64,000 nt of DNA from Stigmatella aurantiaca DW4/3-1 (GTDB lineage: Bacteria > Myxococcota > Myxococcia > Myxococcales > Myxococcaceae): contig NC_014623.1 of NCBI RefSeq assembly GCF_000165485.1, positions 9,318,893-9,382,892 on the forward strand. The letters run 5' to 3'. Under the pieces are notes generated by a model, which was given only the letters and a program-made list of their open reading frames with translations, ran no database searches and was not told the origin of the DNA. Of the stretch, positions 26,976-37,600 are shown in pieces. Within the stretch, counting starts at the first letter, position 1, and every line of letters begins with the position of its first letter. Made by a program: the position numbers and the translations under genes.

Positions 26976-27569
26976 TCAAAGATCCGAGGCGGGCATGAAG
27001 AGCACCCGGCCTCCCGAGCGCCGCTGGGACGCGCGGGCATCCTGGCATGACATGGGCGGAGGCTGCCGGTCCGGCGGTACCCCTTCGAGCCAGACCCGGC
27101 AGAGCCCGGGAGGCGGGAGCCGGTCCGGTGGCACCCCGCTGAAGTCGACCCGCCCATGGTCCGTCGCCGCCACCTCGCCTGTCTGAAAGGACCGGGGCGA
27201 GTGCGCTTTGATCACCAGGCCGCCCCAAGACTGAGCTGTCCGGTGCGCGTGCCCGCAGCTCATCGAGGCTGGCTGACGGTCAGGAGGGAGGCCCACGTAC
27301 CAGATGCGGCACAAGCCACTGGGTGGAACCCGGTCAGGTGGGACGCTGAAGGTGAACGTGGGAGGCGTGGGAGGAGGAGGCCGAGGCGGGGGAGGTCTGG
27401 GAGGCGGGGGGCGGTGCGGCGGTGGCCCAGGAGGTGGGCGAGACGGCCGTGAGTCATCTCTCCGCACAGGCTCCGGTCTCACCGCCCAGGAGCACCCGGA
27501 GAGCGAGACCAGCACCGCGGTCAGGACGGCACCACCACCACACAGGGCCAACGAACGGGGGATGAGCAT
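26976..27569 (-). CDS. Pro-rich lipoprotein with duplicated PPDR..PPPGLCR.W motif
   Basis: 197 residues, lipobox VSLSGC. Residues ~35-70 are a polyproline-arginine stretch. A ~30-residue module then occurs twice, at about 76-105 and 145-174. Each copy starts VPPDRVPPSGLCRIW or VPPDRLPPPGLCRVW, continues G-L/V-PPDRQP and ends MSC, so each has a fixed Cys, Trp and second Cys. Related short modules (PPGHLPPPGxCRxW type) occur in many bacterial envelope proteins as far as I recall, without known function. Divergent from the GH92 gene with 203 bp between starts. Confidence 0.65.
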   Translation of the reverse strand: MLIPRSLALCGGGAVLTAVLVSLSGCSWAVRPEPVRRDDSRPSRPPPGPPPHRPPPPRPPPPRPPPPTPPTFTFSVPPDRVPPSGLCRIWYVGLPPDRQPASMSCGHAHRTAQSWGGLVIKAHSPRSFQTGEVAATDHGRVDFSGVPPDRLPPPGLCRVWLEGVPPDRQPPPMSCQDARASQRRSGGRVLFMPASDL

Positions 27570-27772
27570 GCCGCCGCAGACGCGGTTCCCAGCCCCCTAT
27601 TCTATTCGGTGTCGATGAGCCGCAACGCCAGTGCCTGGGGGCCTGAGCGGATCAGGGTGCAATTCTTTTCCGCGCGTCAGTCTTTGAACCGGCCCTATTG
27701 CCATCGCAGCGCTCTCAGGACTGTGCTTTGTCTAGAACGAACGGCACTCTCACAGCCCCGTGGGGTTCACGC

Positions 27773-30700
27773 ATGATCATTCGCGCACTGTCCTTCACTC
27801 GTTTGCTCGCAATCGCCGCGGTCTTGGCCATCGGTTGCGGCTCTTCGTCCCAACCCGACCCAGATCCCGATCCTGACCCTGACGCGGGCTCTGGCATTGA
27901 CGCGGGGCCGAACACGGATGCGGGACCGGACACCGATGCCGGTCCAGACACGGACGCGGGTCCAGACATCGATGCGGGCACCGACGGCGGCCCCCCCAAT
28001 CCCCCCCCTGACTTCCACTCCTCGTTTGAAGCCACGGATCCGCAGCCCACCTGGACTTCCACGGTCGAAACCGGCGCGAACGGGCAGAAGAAGTCCTCCG
28101 GGGTCACCGGGGAGACGGACTCGCGGATCCTCGGCAACATCATGGATCAGGTGGTCACGGTGACCGCCAATGGCGAAAACCCTCCCGATGAGACCGCAAC
28201 CCGCATCGCCGATGGGGAGCTGACCTCCAAGTGGCTGGTGTTCGAGAGCACGGGCTGGGTGCGGTTCGCACTCGCGAAGCCGATCGCCGTGAAGCGCTAC
28301 GCCATCTCCTCCGCCAACGATGCCCCCGAGCGCGACCCCGCTGCCTGGACCCTCGAAGGCTCCCAGGATGGAACGAGCTGGACCACGCTCGATACACGCA
28401 GCAACCAGTCGTTCGCCCTGCGCTTCGAGACCCACACCTACGAGTTCACCAACACCACCGCCTATCTCCATTACCGGCTCAACGTCACCGCCAACCACAG
28501 CGGCAACATCCTGCAAATCGCCGAGCTCCAGCTCTCCAACGGCGATGACACGCCGCGGCCGGTGACCGACATGAAGAGCCTCGTTGGCAATGGCCCCGGC
28601 GCCTCGTGGAACGCCAAGCTCGGCGCTGGGTTCACCGGCACGAAGGCGCTCCGCTTCGCGGGCGCGGTCACGGCGAACGGACGCGGCTATTCCTACAACA
28701 AGCTCTTCGACGTCGACATCCTCGTCACGCCGACGACGGAGTTGTCGTATCTGATCTTCATTGACGAGACGACGAACAGCCTGGACTACCCGAGCACTTA
28801 CGCGGCGCTCGATCTTGCCTTCGACGATGGCTCCTACCTGAGCGAGCTGAACGCCCTCGACCAGCACCACGCGGTGCTGAGCCCCACGGGTCAAGGCGCA
28901 TCACGCACGCTCTATTCCAACGATTGGAACTACAAAGTCTCGCGCATCGGTGACGTGGCCGCCGGCAAGACGATCAAGCGCATCCTGGTGGGCTACGACC
29001 AACCCAACGGGCCGGTCTCGGCCTTCGGCGGCTGGATCGACGACGTGCGGATCACAGCCACCCCCGCTCACCCGGTCCCCAGTCGCCTGTCCGACCACGT
29101 GACCACCCTGCGCGGCACCAACTCCAGCGGAACCTTCTCACGCGGAAACAACTTTCCCGCGACGGCGGTCCCCCACGGGTTCAACTTCTGGACCCCGGTG
29201 ACCAATGCGGCCTCGACGAGTTGGCTCTACGACTACCACCGCCGCAATGACGCGAACAACCATCCCACGCTCCAGGCGCTCGCCCTGAGCCACGAGCCAA
29301 GTCCGTGGATGGGGGATCGGCAGAGCTTCCAGGTCATGCCGTCGGCGGCCCAGGGCACGCCCAATGCCGGCCGCACCGCGCGCGCCCTCCCCTTCCAGCA
29401 CGAGAACGAGATCGCGCGGCCCTACTACTACAGCGTGAAGTTCAACGGCGGCATCCAGGCAGAGCTCACCCCCACCGACCACGCCGCGCTCTTTCGCTTC
29501 ACGTTCCCCGGCGACGACGCGAGCCTCATCTTCGATAACGTCAACAACAACGGCGGACTCTCTCTCGACGCCTCCGCGCGCGCCATCACGGGCTACTCCG
29601 ATGCCCGCAGCGGGCTCTCGACGGGCGCCTCTCGGATCTTCATCTACGCCACATTCGACAAGCCGGTGGCAGCCAGCGGCATGCTCCCCGGCGGCGGCGG
29701 CGCGAACGTGACCGGCTACTTCCGCTTCACCGTCCCAGCGGCCGACCGCACCGTGACCATGCGCATCGCCACCTCGCTCATCAGCGTCGAGCAGGCCCAG
29801 AAGAACCTCGCGCTTGAAATCTCGGACACCGACCGCTTCGACGACGTGAAGGCGCGCGCGCAGGCGCTCTGGGATCAAAAGCTCGGCATCATCGAGGTTC
29901 AGGGCGCCACGGAGGACCAGCTCACCACGCTCTACTCCAACCTGTACCGGCTGTTCCTCTATCCGAACTCGGGATTCGAGAACACCGGCACGGCGGCCGC
30001 GCCCGCCTATCAGTACGCGAGCCCGGTGTCAGCGCCCACCAGTGCCAGCACGCCCACGCAGACCGGCGCCAAGATCGTGAGCGGAAAGATCTACGTGAAC
30101 AACGGCTTCTGGGACACCTACCGGGCGACCTGGCCGGCCTACACGCTGTTCTCTCCGGCCAAGGCGGGTGAGCTGATCGACGGCTTCGTGGAGCAGTTCA
30201 AGGAAGGCGGCTGGGTCGCGCGCTGGTCCTCGCCCGGCTACGCCGATCTCATGACGGGCACGAGCTCCGATGTCTCCTTCGCCGACGCTTACGTGAAGGG
30301 CATCCGGAACTTCGACGCCGAGGCGGCCTATGACGCCGCCCTGCGAAACGCGACGGTCCGGCCGGTCAGCAGCGGCGTCGGACGCAAGGGGCTCGAGTCC
30401 TCGATCTTCCTCGGCTACACCCCGACCTCGACCGGCGCCGGCCTGTCGTGGGCCATGGCCGGCTATCTGAACGACTTCGGCATCGCGAACATGGCGAGCG
30501 CACTCGCCACGGACACAAGCCACCCGCGCCACCAGGAGTTCGCCGAGAACGCGGAGTACTTCCTCGACCGCTCGCAGCAGTACGTGAACCTGTTCGATCC
30601 ATCGATCCAGTTCTTCCAGGGCAAGACGGCCAATGGCGTGTTCGCGACGCCAGCGAACCTCTACGACCCGCGGATCTGGGGCTACGACTACACAGAGACC

Positions 30701-31780
30701 AATGGCTGGAACATGGCCTTTGACGCACCGTTCGACGGCCTCGGCCTCGCCAACCTGTACGGCGGCAGGGCCCAGCTCGGCGCGAAGCTCGACGAGTTCT
30801 TCGCCACACCGGAGACCGCGCGCTACGGAGGCTCCTACGGCGGGGTGATCCACGAGATGCTCGAGGCACGCGACGTGCGCATGGGCCAGCTCGGCCTGAG
30901 CAACCAGCCCTCGTTCCACATCCCGTACATGTACCACCACGCCGGACAACCGGCGAAGACCCAGGAGAAGGTCCGCGACGCGCTCGCGCGACTCTGGATC
31001 GGGAGCAACATCGGCCAGGGCTACCTCGGCGATGAAGACAACGGAGCGATGTCCGCGTGGCACCTCTTCAGCGCGCTCGGCTTCTATCCGCTCGAAGTGG
31101 GGAACGTGAACTATGTCATCGGCTCCCCCCTCTTCACCCGGGCCGTCGTTCACCTCGAGAACGGCAAAGACATCACGATCAACGCGCCGAACAACAGCCC
31201 GAAGAACATCTACGTGCAGGCGCTGAGGGTCAACGGCCAGCCGTACACGAAGACTTACTTGCCGCACGCGATGCTCACTTCGGGCATCACGCTCGACTTC
31301 GACATGGGCCCTTCGCCCTCCACGTGGGGCACCGGCGCCGAGAACGCGCCGCCCTCGATCACCACCGGTGGCAACGTCCCGCGGCCGCTGCGCGACATCG
31401 CCACGGGCAGCGAGGCCACGTCGAGCGACGGCACGAACCTCAGCGCGCTCTTCGACAATACCTCGGCCACGAGCGTGGTTTTCACCGCGGCGGATCCCAC
31501 GCTGGAGTACCACTTCACGGCAGGCGAGCAGAAGGTCACCTTCTACACGCTGACATCGAGCGGCACCGCGGCCGACCCGGTTGGCTGGACGCTGAGCGGC
31601 TCGAATGACGGCGTGACCTTCACCCCTCTCGACCAGCGCAGCGCGCAAACATTCCGCTGGCGCGCCCAGACGCGTGCCTTCCGGGTCGCGAACCCTGGCA
31701 GTTACGCGTACTACCGCCTCGCGCTGACGGGCGCGGCGGGCCTGTCGCTCGCCGAGATCGAACTCCTCGCCAAACCGTAA
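27773..31780 (+). CDS. GH92 family alpha-mannosidase lipoprotein with two F5/8-type C domains
   Basis: 1335 residues, lipobox LAIGC. A DPDPD/DAGPDT repeat linker (residues ~27-72) follows the lipid anchor. An F5/8 type C (CBM32-like) domain sits at ~140-255, the GH92 N-terminal beta-sandwich at ~440-690 (SRGNNFPATAVPHGFNFWTP) and the (alpha/alpha)6 barrel at ~710-1170. Catalytic candidates are Glu in YDYTETNGW and the Asp pair in GDEDNGAMSAWHLFSALGFYP. A second F5/8 C domain closes the protein (~1205-1335). GH92 enzymes are Ca2+-dependent exo-alpha-mannosidases acting on fungal and N-glycan mannans. ATG 27773 chosen for the signal peptide. Confidence 0.92.
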   Translation: MIIRALSFTRLLAIAAVLAIGCGSSSQPDPDPDPDPDAGSGIDAGPNTDAGPDTDAGPDTDAGPDIDAGTDGGPPNPPPDFHSSFEATDPQPTWTSTVETGANGQKKSSGVTGETDSRILGNIMDQVVTVTANGENPPDETATRIADGELTSKWLVFESTGWVRFALAKPIAVKRYAISSANDAPERDPAAWTLEGSQDGTSWTTLDTRSNQSFALRFETHTYEFTNTTAYLHYRLNVTANHSGNILQIAELQLSNGDDTPRPVTDMKSLVGNGPGASWNAKLGAGFTGTKALRFAGAVTANGRGYSYNKLFDVDILVTPTTELSYLIFIDETTNSLDYPSTYAALDLAFDDGSYLSELNALDQHHAVLSPTGQGASRTLYSNDWNYKVSRIGDVAAGKTIKRILVGYDQPNGPVSAFGGWIDDVRITATPAHPVPSRLSDHVTTLRGTNSSGTFSRGNNFPATAVPHGFNFWTPVTNAASTSWLYDYHRRNDANNHPTLQALALSHEPSPWMGDRQSFQVMPSAAQGTPNAGRTARALPFQHENEIARPYYYSVKFNGGIQAELTPTDHAALFRFTFPGDDASLIFDNVNNNGGLSLDASARAITGYSDARSGLSTGASRIFIYATFDKPVAASGMLPGGGGANVTGYFRFTVPAADRTVTMRIATSLISVEQAQKNLALEISDTDRFDDVKARAQALWDQKLGIIEVQGATEDQLTTLYSNLYRLFLYPNSGFENTGTAAAPAYQYASPVSAPTSASTPTQTGAKIVSGKIYVNNGFWDTYRATWPAYTLFSPAKAGELIDGFVEQFKEGGWVARWSSPGYADLMTGTSSDVSFADAYVKGIRNFDAEAAYDAALRNATVRPVSSGVGRKGLESSIFLGYTPTSTGAGLSWAMAGYLNDFGIANMASALATDTSHPRHQEFAENAEYFLDRSQQYVNLFDPSIQFFQGKTANGVFATPANLYDPRIWGYDYTETNGWNMAFDAPFDGLGLANLYGGRAQLGAKLDEFFATPETARYGGSYGGVIHEMLEARDVRMGQLGLSNQPSFHIPYMYHHAGQPAKTQEKVRDALARLWIGSNIGQGYLGDEDNGAMSAWHLFSALGFYPLEVGNVNYVIGSPLFTRAVVHLENGKDITINAPNNSPKNIYVQALRVNGQPYTKTYLPHAMLTSGITLDFDMGPSPSTWGTGAENAPPSITTGGNVPRPLRDIATGSEATSSDGTNLSALFDNTSATSVVFTAADPTLEYHFTAGEQKVTFYTLTSSGTAADPVGWTLSGSNDGVTFTPLDQRSAQTFRWRAQTRAFRVANPGSYAYYRLALTGAAGLSLAEIELLAKP
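27855..27990 (+). repeat. tandem hexapeptide-coding repeat in GH92 linker
   Basis: First a run of Asp-Pro codons (DPDPDPDPD), then near-identical ~18-bp units encoding DAGPDT/DAGPNT/DAGPDI. The repeat codes for an acidic, probably extended linker between the lipid anchor and the enzyme and is prone to length change. Confidence 0.8.
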
Positions 31781-31792
31781 GGGGCATGAGGC

Positions 31793-31876
31793 CGAGGGGA
31801 ACCCCTCGCTGCCCTACCAGCCCGTGAGGCCTCGGGCATGCGGTGGACCGGCGCATCAGACCGGCCGCCGCATGCC
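31793..31876. terminator. two hairpins downstream of the GH92 gene
   Basis: CGAGGGG-AA-CCCCTCG (31793-31808) lies 12 bp after the stop. A longer structure with arms GGCATGCGG and CCGCATGCC (31835-31876) and internal CCGG pairing follows. Both are perfect stems. The first is probably a terminator; the second also lies 51 bp before the next gene start and may act as terminator or leader structure. Confidence 0.45.
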
Positions 31877-31927
31877 TTCACGCGGGGGCTCCCTCCCGGT
31901 AGGGTAAGCGCTTTGTAAGGATCCCCC

Positions 31928-33025
31928 ATGCGCTTCGCCTGGCTCTTCTGCCTCCTGCCGCTCCACGCCGCCTGGGGGCAAGAGGTACCGCCCCCAGAAG
32001 CCCCCGCTCAGGTCCAGGAACCGCTCACCGGCTCCGCACCTCCCTTGGTGCGGGCTCCCGGAGCGGAACCGCCTCCTCCAGTCCCCGCCCAGGGCCCACC
32101 GGTCGCCCTCAAGCCGGGGATGCAGGTGCGCATCGGCATGAACGGGGGACAGAGCCACTCGGGCGAACTCGTCCACCTGCTGCCGGACTCGCTCTCGCTT
32201 CAGACTGAACCCGGGCAGGTCCTGAACCTCCTGCTCACGGATGTCCAGCGGTTGGAGCGGAAAAGCCGGTCAGCGGAGGAGGGCGCGGTGGTGGGGTTCG
32301 GGGTGGGGGGCCTGGCGGGAGGCATCTACCTGGCGGTCCTCTGCGACCAGGCCGATGACAACGGTGCGAACTCGGTGGGGGGCTGCGCGAGCCTCGGCTC
32401 GCTGCTCGGGGGGCTGCTCGGCGCGGGGGCTGGTGCGTTGATCGGCCTGATGGTGCCCCACTGGTCCACGCTCTACGAGAAGCGAGACCAGGGACCGCTG
32501 TCGATTCTCCTCGGCGAGGCGCCCAAACCGAAGCCGCGAGAACCCGAGGTCCCCCGCCAGCGCTTCGTGGGAGAGCTGGGCTTGGGGCTGGGCCTGGCGC
32601 AAGACAGGGGGGGCGGTGAATCCAACCAAGGCTGGGGCGGCCGGGTCCACCTGCTTGCACTGCTCGGCCCCCATGTCGCACTCGGCCCCGAAGCGGCCTG
32701 GTACAGCCACATTGGTTCACGCACCACGGTGTCCAACGGGCAGAGAACCCGCGTGGAGCACTCCCTGCTCCAGCTGGGAGGCCTGCTGCGCGCCGGAACG
32801 GAGTTCGGCCCGGCGAAGGCCTCGCTCCTGGGAGGAGTGGCCTTCTACAACAACCAGTCGGGCCACGCGGGAGCCTCGGTGGGCGGAGCGGTGGAGATGC
32901 CCCTCTGGGAGGCCTTGCCGCCCCTGGCCGTCGAGGTGCGGTACCACGTGAACCTCTCGGGAGCGCTTGCCCACTCTGACCCGGATGTCCTCACGATCAG
33001 CATCGGCTCCCAGCTGCGCTGGTGA
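31928..33025 (+). CDS. outer-membrane protein with Gly-rich hydrophobic segment and barrel-like C-terminus
   Basis: 365 residues. Sec signal (MRFAWLFCLLPLHAAWG), then a Pro-rich linker to about residue 60. Next is a short SH3-like/LSM-like stretch (GMQVRIGMNGGQSHSGELVHLL, given only in outline), then a Gly-rich hydrophobic hairpin region (AVVGFGVGGLAGGIYLAVL and LGGLLGAGAGALIGLMV). The C-terminal ~170 residues have alternating beta strands ending ISIGSQLRW, with a terminal Trp as in outer-membrane barrels. Function unknown. Confidence 0.65.
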   Translation: MRFAWLFCLLPLHAAWGQEVPPPEAPAQVQEPLTGSAPPLVRAPGAEPPPPVPAQGPPVALKPGMQVRIGMNGGQSHSGELVHLLPDSLSLQTEPGQVLNLLLTDVQRLERKSRSAEEGAVVGFGVGGLAGGIYLAVLCDQADDNGANSVGGCASLGSLLGGLLGAGAGALIGLMVPHWSTLYEKRDQGPLSILLGEAPKPKPREPEVPRQRFVGELGLGLGLAQDRGGGESNQGWGGRVHLLALLGPHVALGPEAAWYSHIGSRTTVSNGQRTRVEHSLLQLGGLLRAGTEFGPAKASLLGGVAFYNNQSGHAGASVGGAVEMPLWEALPPLAVEVRYHVNLSGALAHSDPDVLTISIGSQLRW

Positions 33026-33246
33026 GGCGGGGCCCCCGCCTGGGCGTCTCCAGCCCCCCTGACAGCAGTGTCCCCAGGCAAAGGGCTCTCCGCGTGCCAG
33101 GATTGGCACGTTCGCCGTGCCGCCAGGACTGCGTCTGCCGTCCCCAGGCGCGCAACACCTCGAAATGTGGTCACCGAGAAGGGTTCGAGGCCGTGTGGCC
33201 CGGTGCTTGCGATGGGAGGGAGCCATCACCCCCTGGAGTTCCCCCC

Positions 33247-34620
33247 ATGCACACACCGAAGCGTCTGTTGATCCTCCCCACGGTTTCTTCCTCTCCCCTC
33301 CGCCGCCGGGGGCTGTCCTCGATGGCCCTGGGCCTCGCCGCACTCGTCACCGCCTGTGGCGGGGGGGACGGCGTCACGGACCCGGCGAAGCCCAGCGAGC
33401 CGTCGCAGCTCCAACCCCGAACGCTCCAGGCGCTGCCCACGAACTGCCAGGACATTCAGGCGGTTCATCCAACCGCCGGGGACGGTGACTACGTGCTGTA
33501 CATCCACGGAGATGCCACCCTGCCCTGGACCGTCTACTGCCATGGCATGGCCGGCACGCCCACCGAGTACCTCTCGCTGATGCACGGAGGGGATACGTCC
33601 AACTACTCCCTGTACACCGCGGGGGGAAGGTCGCCGGGCACTCCCGTGCGGACCGCCTACGCCCGGCTGCGCATCGACCCCTCCACCCTGCGGGTGAACA
33701 CGGCGGACCAGACCTTCGCCTGGTCCACGGGCTCGCTCACACACGCGGCGGAGACCGTGACGGCCATGCCGTTCGCCGTGGCCATGTCCTGCAACCGCGT
33801 GCTGTCTGCCAGCAACGTCGACCTGCGGGACACGCCCTTTGCCGTCGCCGAAGGCCAATTCGCGGCGGCGGGCGCGGACGCCCAGGGCAGCGCCGTCTAC
33901 AGCGAGAACCAGCAGGTGGTGAGCCTGACAGGGGGAGGCTATTGCGGCTGGGTTGCTCCCGTGGGCAGCTACAACCCCTTCAACCAGGCCGGCGCCTGGC
34001 TCCAGCTTCAGTACCGCTCCAGCACCTTGCCTTCCTCCTGCCTGGACATCCAGGCCATCCAGCCCGAAGCCACCGATGGCGAGTACACCCTGTATGCCAA
34101 CCGGAACCCGCTCAAGCCCTGGACCGCGTGGTGCCATGACATGGCGGGGACGCCCGCCGAGTACCTCCCCCTGGTCCACACCGGCACCTCCAACTATTCT
34201 CAGTACACTGCGGGGGGATACTCGCCGGGCACCTCTGTGCGAACCGAGTACACGCGGCTCCGCCTGGATCCCGTCACGCTGCGCGTGACGACCTCGGATC
34301 AGACGTTCTCGTCCTCCACCGGCCAACTCCAGCACGGCGCTCAGCAGGTGACGTCCATGCCCTATGCCGTGGCGATGGGGTGCAACCGGTGGGGCGTGGG
34401 CAACGTCGATCTGCGCGGCACCCCCTTCGCGGTGGCCAGCAACACGTTCTCCAGAGGAGGCGCGTCGTCCGAGGGCTCGTCGTTCACCCACAGCTCGGGC
34501 AACCAGGTGGTCAACCTGTCGGGATTCGGCATCTGCGGCTGGGCCGGGCCTCTCGGCAGCTACAATCCTTTCAACCAGAGCGGCATGCCGCTCGCCCTCG
34601 TCTACGCCGGTCTCCCGTAA
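33247..34620 (+). CDS. lipoprotein with two tandem GON domains
   Basis: 457 residues, lipobox ALVTAC. Two ~195-residue units in tandem (about 60-255 and 258-457). Each begins NCQDIQA or SCLDIQA, continues [19 protein letters not shown] or [19 protein letters not shown], then HGMAGTP/HDMAGTP with a T-E-YL-L block, and ends YCGW/ICGW with GSYNPFNQ. This matches the GON domain best known from the C-terminus of ADAMTS9/20 metalloproteases and also found in bacterial secreted proteins. There is no protease domain here, so the protein is a pure GON-pair surface protein. ATG 33247 fits the signal. Confidence 0.82.
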   Translation: MHTPKRLLILPTVSSSPLRRRGLSSMALGLAALVTACGGGDGVTDPAKPSEPSQLQPRTLQALPTNCQDIQAVHPTAGDGDYVLYIHGDATLPWTVYCHGMAGTPTEYLSLMHGGDTSNYSLYTAGGRSPGTPVRTAYARLRIDPSTLRVNTADQTFAWSTGSLTHAAETVTAMPFAVAMSCNRVLSASNVDLRDTPFAVAEGQFAAAGADAQGSAVYSENQQVVSLTGGGYCGWVAPVGSYNPFNQAGAWLQLQYRSSTLPSSCLDIQAIQPEATDGEYTLYANRNPLKPWTAWCHDMAGTPAEYLPLVHTGTSNYSQYTAGGYSPGTSVRTEYTRLRLDPVTLRVTTSDQTFSSSTGQLQHGAQQVTSMPYAVAMGCNRWGVGNVDLRGTPFAVASNTFSRGGASSEGSSFTHSSGNQVVNLSGFGICGWAGPLGSYNPFNQSGMPLALVYAGLP

Positions 34621-34625
34621 TCCAA

Positions 34626-34665
34626 GGCGATGGCCGGCCAGGAGGTGTCCTTGCCGGCCATCGCC
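34626..34665. terminator. strong hairpin between convergent genes
   Basis: GGCGATGGCCGGC and GCCGGCCATCGCC form a perfect 13-bp stem starting 6 bp after the GON-protein stop. The 14-base loop can pair further (AGGA with TCCT). It lies between convergent genes and should terminate transcription from both sides. Confidence 0.65.
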
Positions 34666-34699
34666 GCAGTGCCTGGAACTGACAGACCGCTGCTGCCTC

Positions 34700-37600
34700 T
34701 CACGGGGTTGGCAGTTTCAGCGTGGCCACGGCGCCCTTGCCCAACCCGTCGCTCTCCAGCATCAGCTGTCCTCCCAACATCTGGGCCGCCAGCGCGCTGG
34801 AATGCAGCCCGAAGCCGTGGCCGTCCTTGCGCGTGGTGAAACCGTGCGAGAACAGGCGATCCCTCACTCCCGGAGCGATCCCCACCCCATCGTCCTCCAC
34901 CTGGATGTTCACCCATTTGCCCTCCCGCCCCAGCCGGACGCTCAGGTTGCGGTGCCCCTCCGGCGCCGCGTCCAGCGCGTACTTCGCGTTGGCGATGAGG
35001 TTGATGAGGATCTGAAGCACCTTGTGCTTGTCCACCTTCATCCTGGGAAGCGCCGCCAGCTCGCGCTTCACGGTGACCCCGTGCCGCTGGAGCGCCACCA
35101 TCTGGATGCGCAGGGCGTCCTGGATGAGCTGGGACAGGTCGCACTCCTCCGGCATCAGCGACGTCCGAGCATAGGTCTGCTGCACCTGGACAATGGCCCG
35201 GATGTGCTCGATGTGCCGCCCCATCATGTCCATGTCATCCAGCAGGCGCGTTTGCTCCGCGAACAGCTCGCCGGACAGCGCCGACAGGTACTCCGGCAGC
35301 CTTCCTCCACGCGCGCCCCGGGCCAGGAAGGCCGGCAAATCCTCCCGGTGCTTCAAGAGCAGCGCCGTGGCCCGGTTCAGCTTGCCCAGCCGCGAGGCAC
35401 CCACGGCTCGCTGCATCATCTCCAGGTTGATGACGGCGCTGGTGAGCACGTTGCCCACGTTGTGCAGCACATTCGAGGCCACCTCGGCCATGCCGACCTC
35501 GCGCGCCGTGTCCACCAGCCGGGCCTGCGCCGCCCGGAGCTCCCGGGTGCGCTCCTCTACCCGCTGCTCCAGCTCATCGTTGGCCTTGCGCAGCTCCCCC
35601 TTCGCGCGTCGCACGTCCGCATACAACCGCGCGTTCTCGATGGAGATGGCGGCCTGCGTGGCGATGTGGCCCAGCAGCACCAACCGCTGGGTGCTGAACG
35701 CATTGGGCGCCAGGTTGTTCTCCAGGTACAGCGCCCCGGAGAACTGCTCATGCCGCACCAGCGGCAAACACAGCACGGAGCGCGCCCCGCTGCGGGCCAG
35801 GTACGCATCGGACGAGAAGGGGTGCGCCTTGGAGGCATCGCCGATGAGCACGTGCTCGCGCGTCCGCCGGACATAGGCCAGCACCGTCCAGGGCAGCGCG
35901 TGCGCCGTGTCCTCGCCCGAGGGGATGGAAACCCTGCCCGGCAAGTCCCCGGAGATGGCCGCCACCCCGAGCGTGTCCCCATCGGGCAACAGGAGGGCCC
36001 CCCGCTGGGCGCCGGCGCTCTCGATGGCCGTCCGCATCAAGGTGGTGACCAACCGGTCCAGTTCGATCTCCCCGGAGATGGCCTGGTGGGTCTTCACCAC
36101 CGCGAGCGCATCGATCTGGGCGGAGTCCGTGCTGCTGGTGTCATGCGCTGAGGCGGAGGGGACTTGCACCAGATGCGGCCACTGCGCCTCCAGGTGCTGG
36201 GCCTTCCCCTCGGCGCCCCACTGCTGGTAGGCCGCATGGGCCTCGCGCGCGAAAGCATGGGCGGCGATGGGCGTCTGCCGCGAGCGCCAGAAGTTCGCCG
36301 CCAGCTCGCTGGCGAGCCCCACGTGGTGGGTGGCACCCGTCTCCCGCGCCGCGCGAATGGCCTCCTCGTAGGCGCGCGCCGCCGCATCCAGCCGTCCCTC
36401 CAAACGGGCCCACTCCGCGGCCACCATCCGCTCGGAGGCGCGGAAGGTCTCGGGACACTGCTCCGCCCACTCGGCCAGCTGCCCCTGGTGCCGTGCAATG
36501 GCTTCCAGCGAGCGCTGCTGCTCCTCCGGCACGGCCTCCTCGTAGAGCGCCGCCAGGCTGAGGGCGCGGAAGAGCTCGAACTCCCGCACGGAGATCGCGC
36601 CCGTCAAGGACCACAGGAGCTCGGAGACCTTCTCGGACGCCTCGAGCGCCTCCCGGTAGGCACCACACATGAAGCGGGCCTGGAGCTTGGTGATCCAGTA
36701 CCAGCACTGGGTGCTGCTCAAGTATCCGCGCGTCAGCCCAGCCTCGCAGGCCTGCTCCTCGAACCCTTCCCCGTCCAGGCTGTCGAACGAGACCGTGCGC
36801 CCGCGCATCTGCTGCGCGTAGCGCTGGAAGGCCAGAAGCGTGAGCTGGGGATCCGGGACCCCGCTCTTGCGGATGAACACGGCCCGCATCTCCGACTCCT
36901 GGTAGACGTCCTCCAGGTTGTGCCCCATGGCGAGGCGGTTCCAGATGATCGTGCTGGCGCAATAGGCGGCGATATAGAAGTCCCCCGACTGGAGTCCGTG
37001 CTGAAACCCGCTGAGGACCATCTCATGCACCACGGGCAGAGGCCGGTTCCAGTAGCTGATGCATTGCAGGGTGAGCAGCGCACGCGCCCGGTGCGCCGCC
37101 AGGTTGTACCGGTCGACGAACGCCCCGGAGAGCAAGCTCAAGGCATAGCCTTCCCGGTACCGCTTGAAGACGAGCGCCGAGAGCAATCCGAACCAACCGA
37201 AACCCGTCACGGCATCCGCCGTGAAGCCATGGCGCAGGGACAGCTCGACCATCCGGCTCATGGCGATGATGAGCAGGTGCTTGTCGGTGACGTACGCCTT
37301 CACGTAGAGCGAGGCCAGGGCCTCCATCGTCACCTTCACGTCCGGATCGGTCATGAGCGGCAAGTCGATGAGGCCCTCGATGGGGTGGGCTCCCAGCAGG
37401 GCCCACGTCTCGTCATGGGCCGCGGCGGCCTCTTCAAAGGAAGGGTGGGGCGTCAAGCCGATGCCCAGCTGCGCCAGGCACTCCAGCATGCAGGCAATGG
37501 ACTCCCGCATCTCGCCCACGAGCATGTGGGCATCGGCCCTGAGACAGAAGGCGGCCGTGCGGTCCGCGCGGTTCCGCGCCCGGGCATGAAGCTCCTCCGC

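Noticed and set aside
27855-27990. Possible CRISPR-like or regulatory repeat array
   Set aside because: The 18-bp units are in-frame codons for DAGPDT within the GH92 linker, not spaced repeats.
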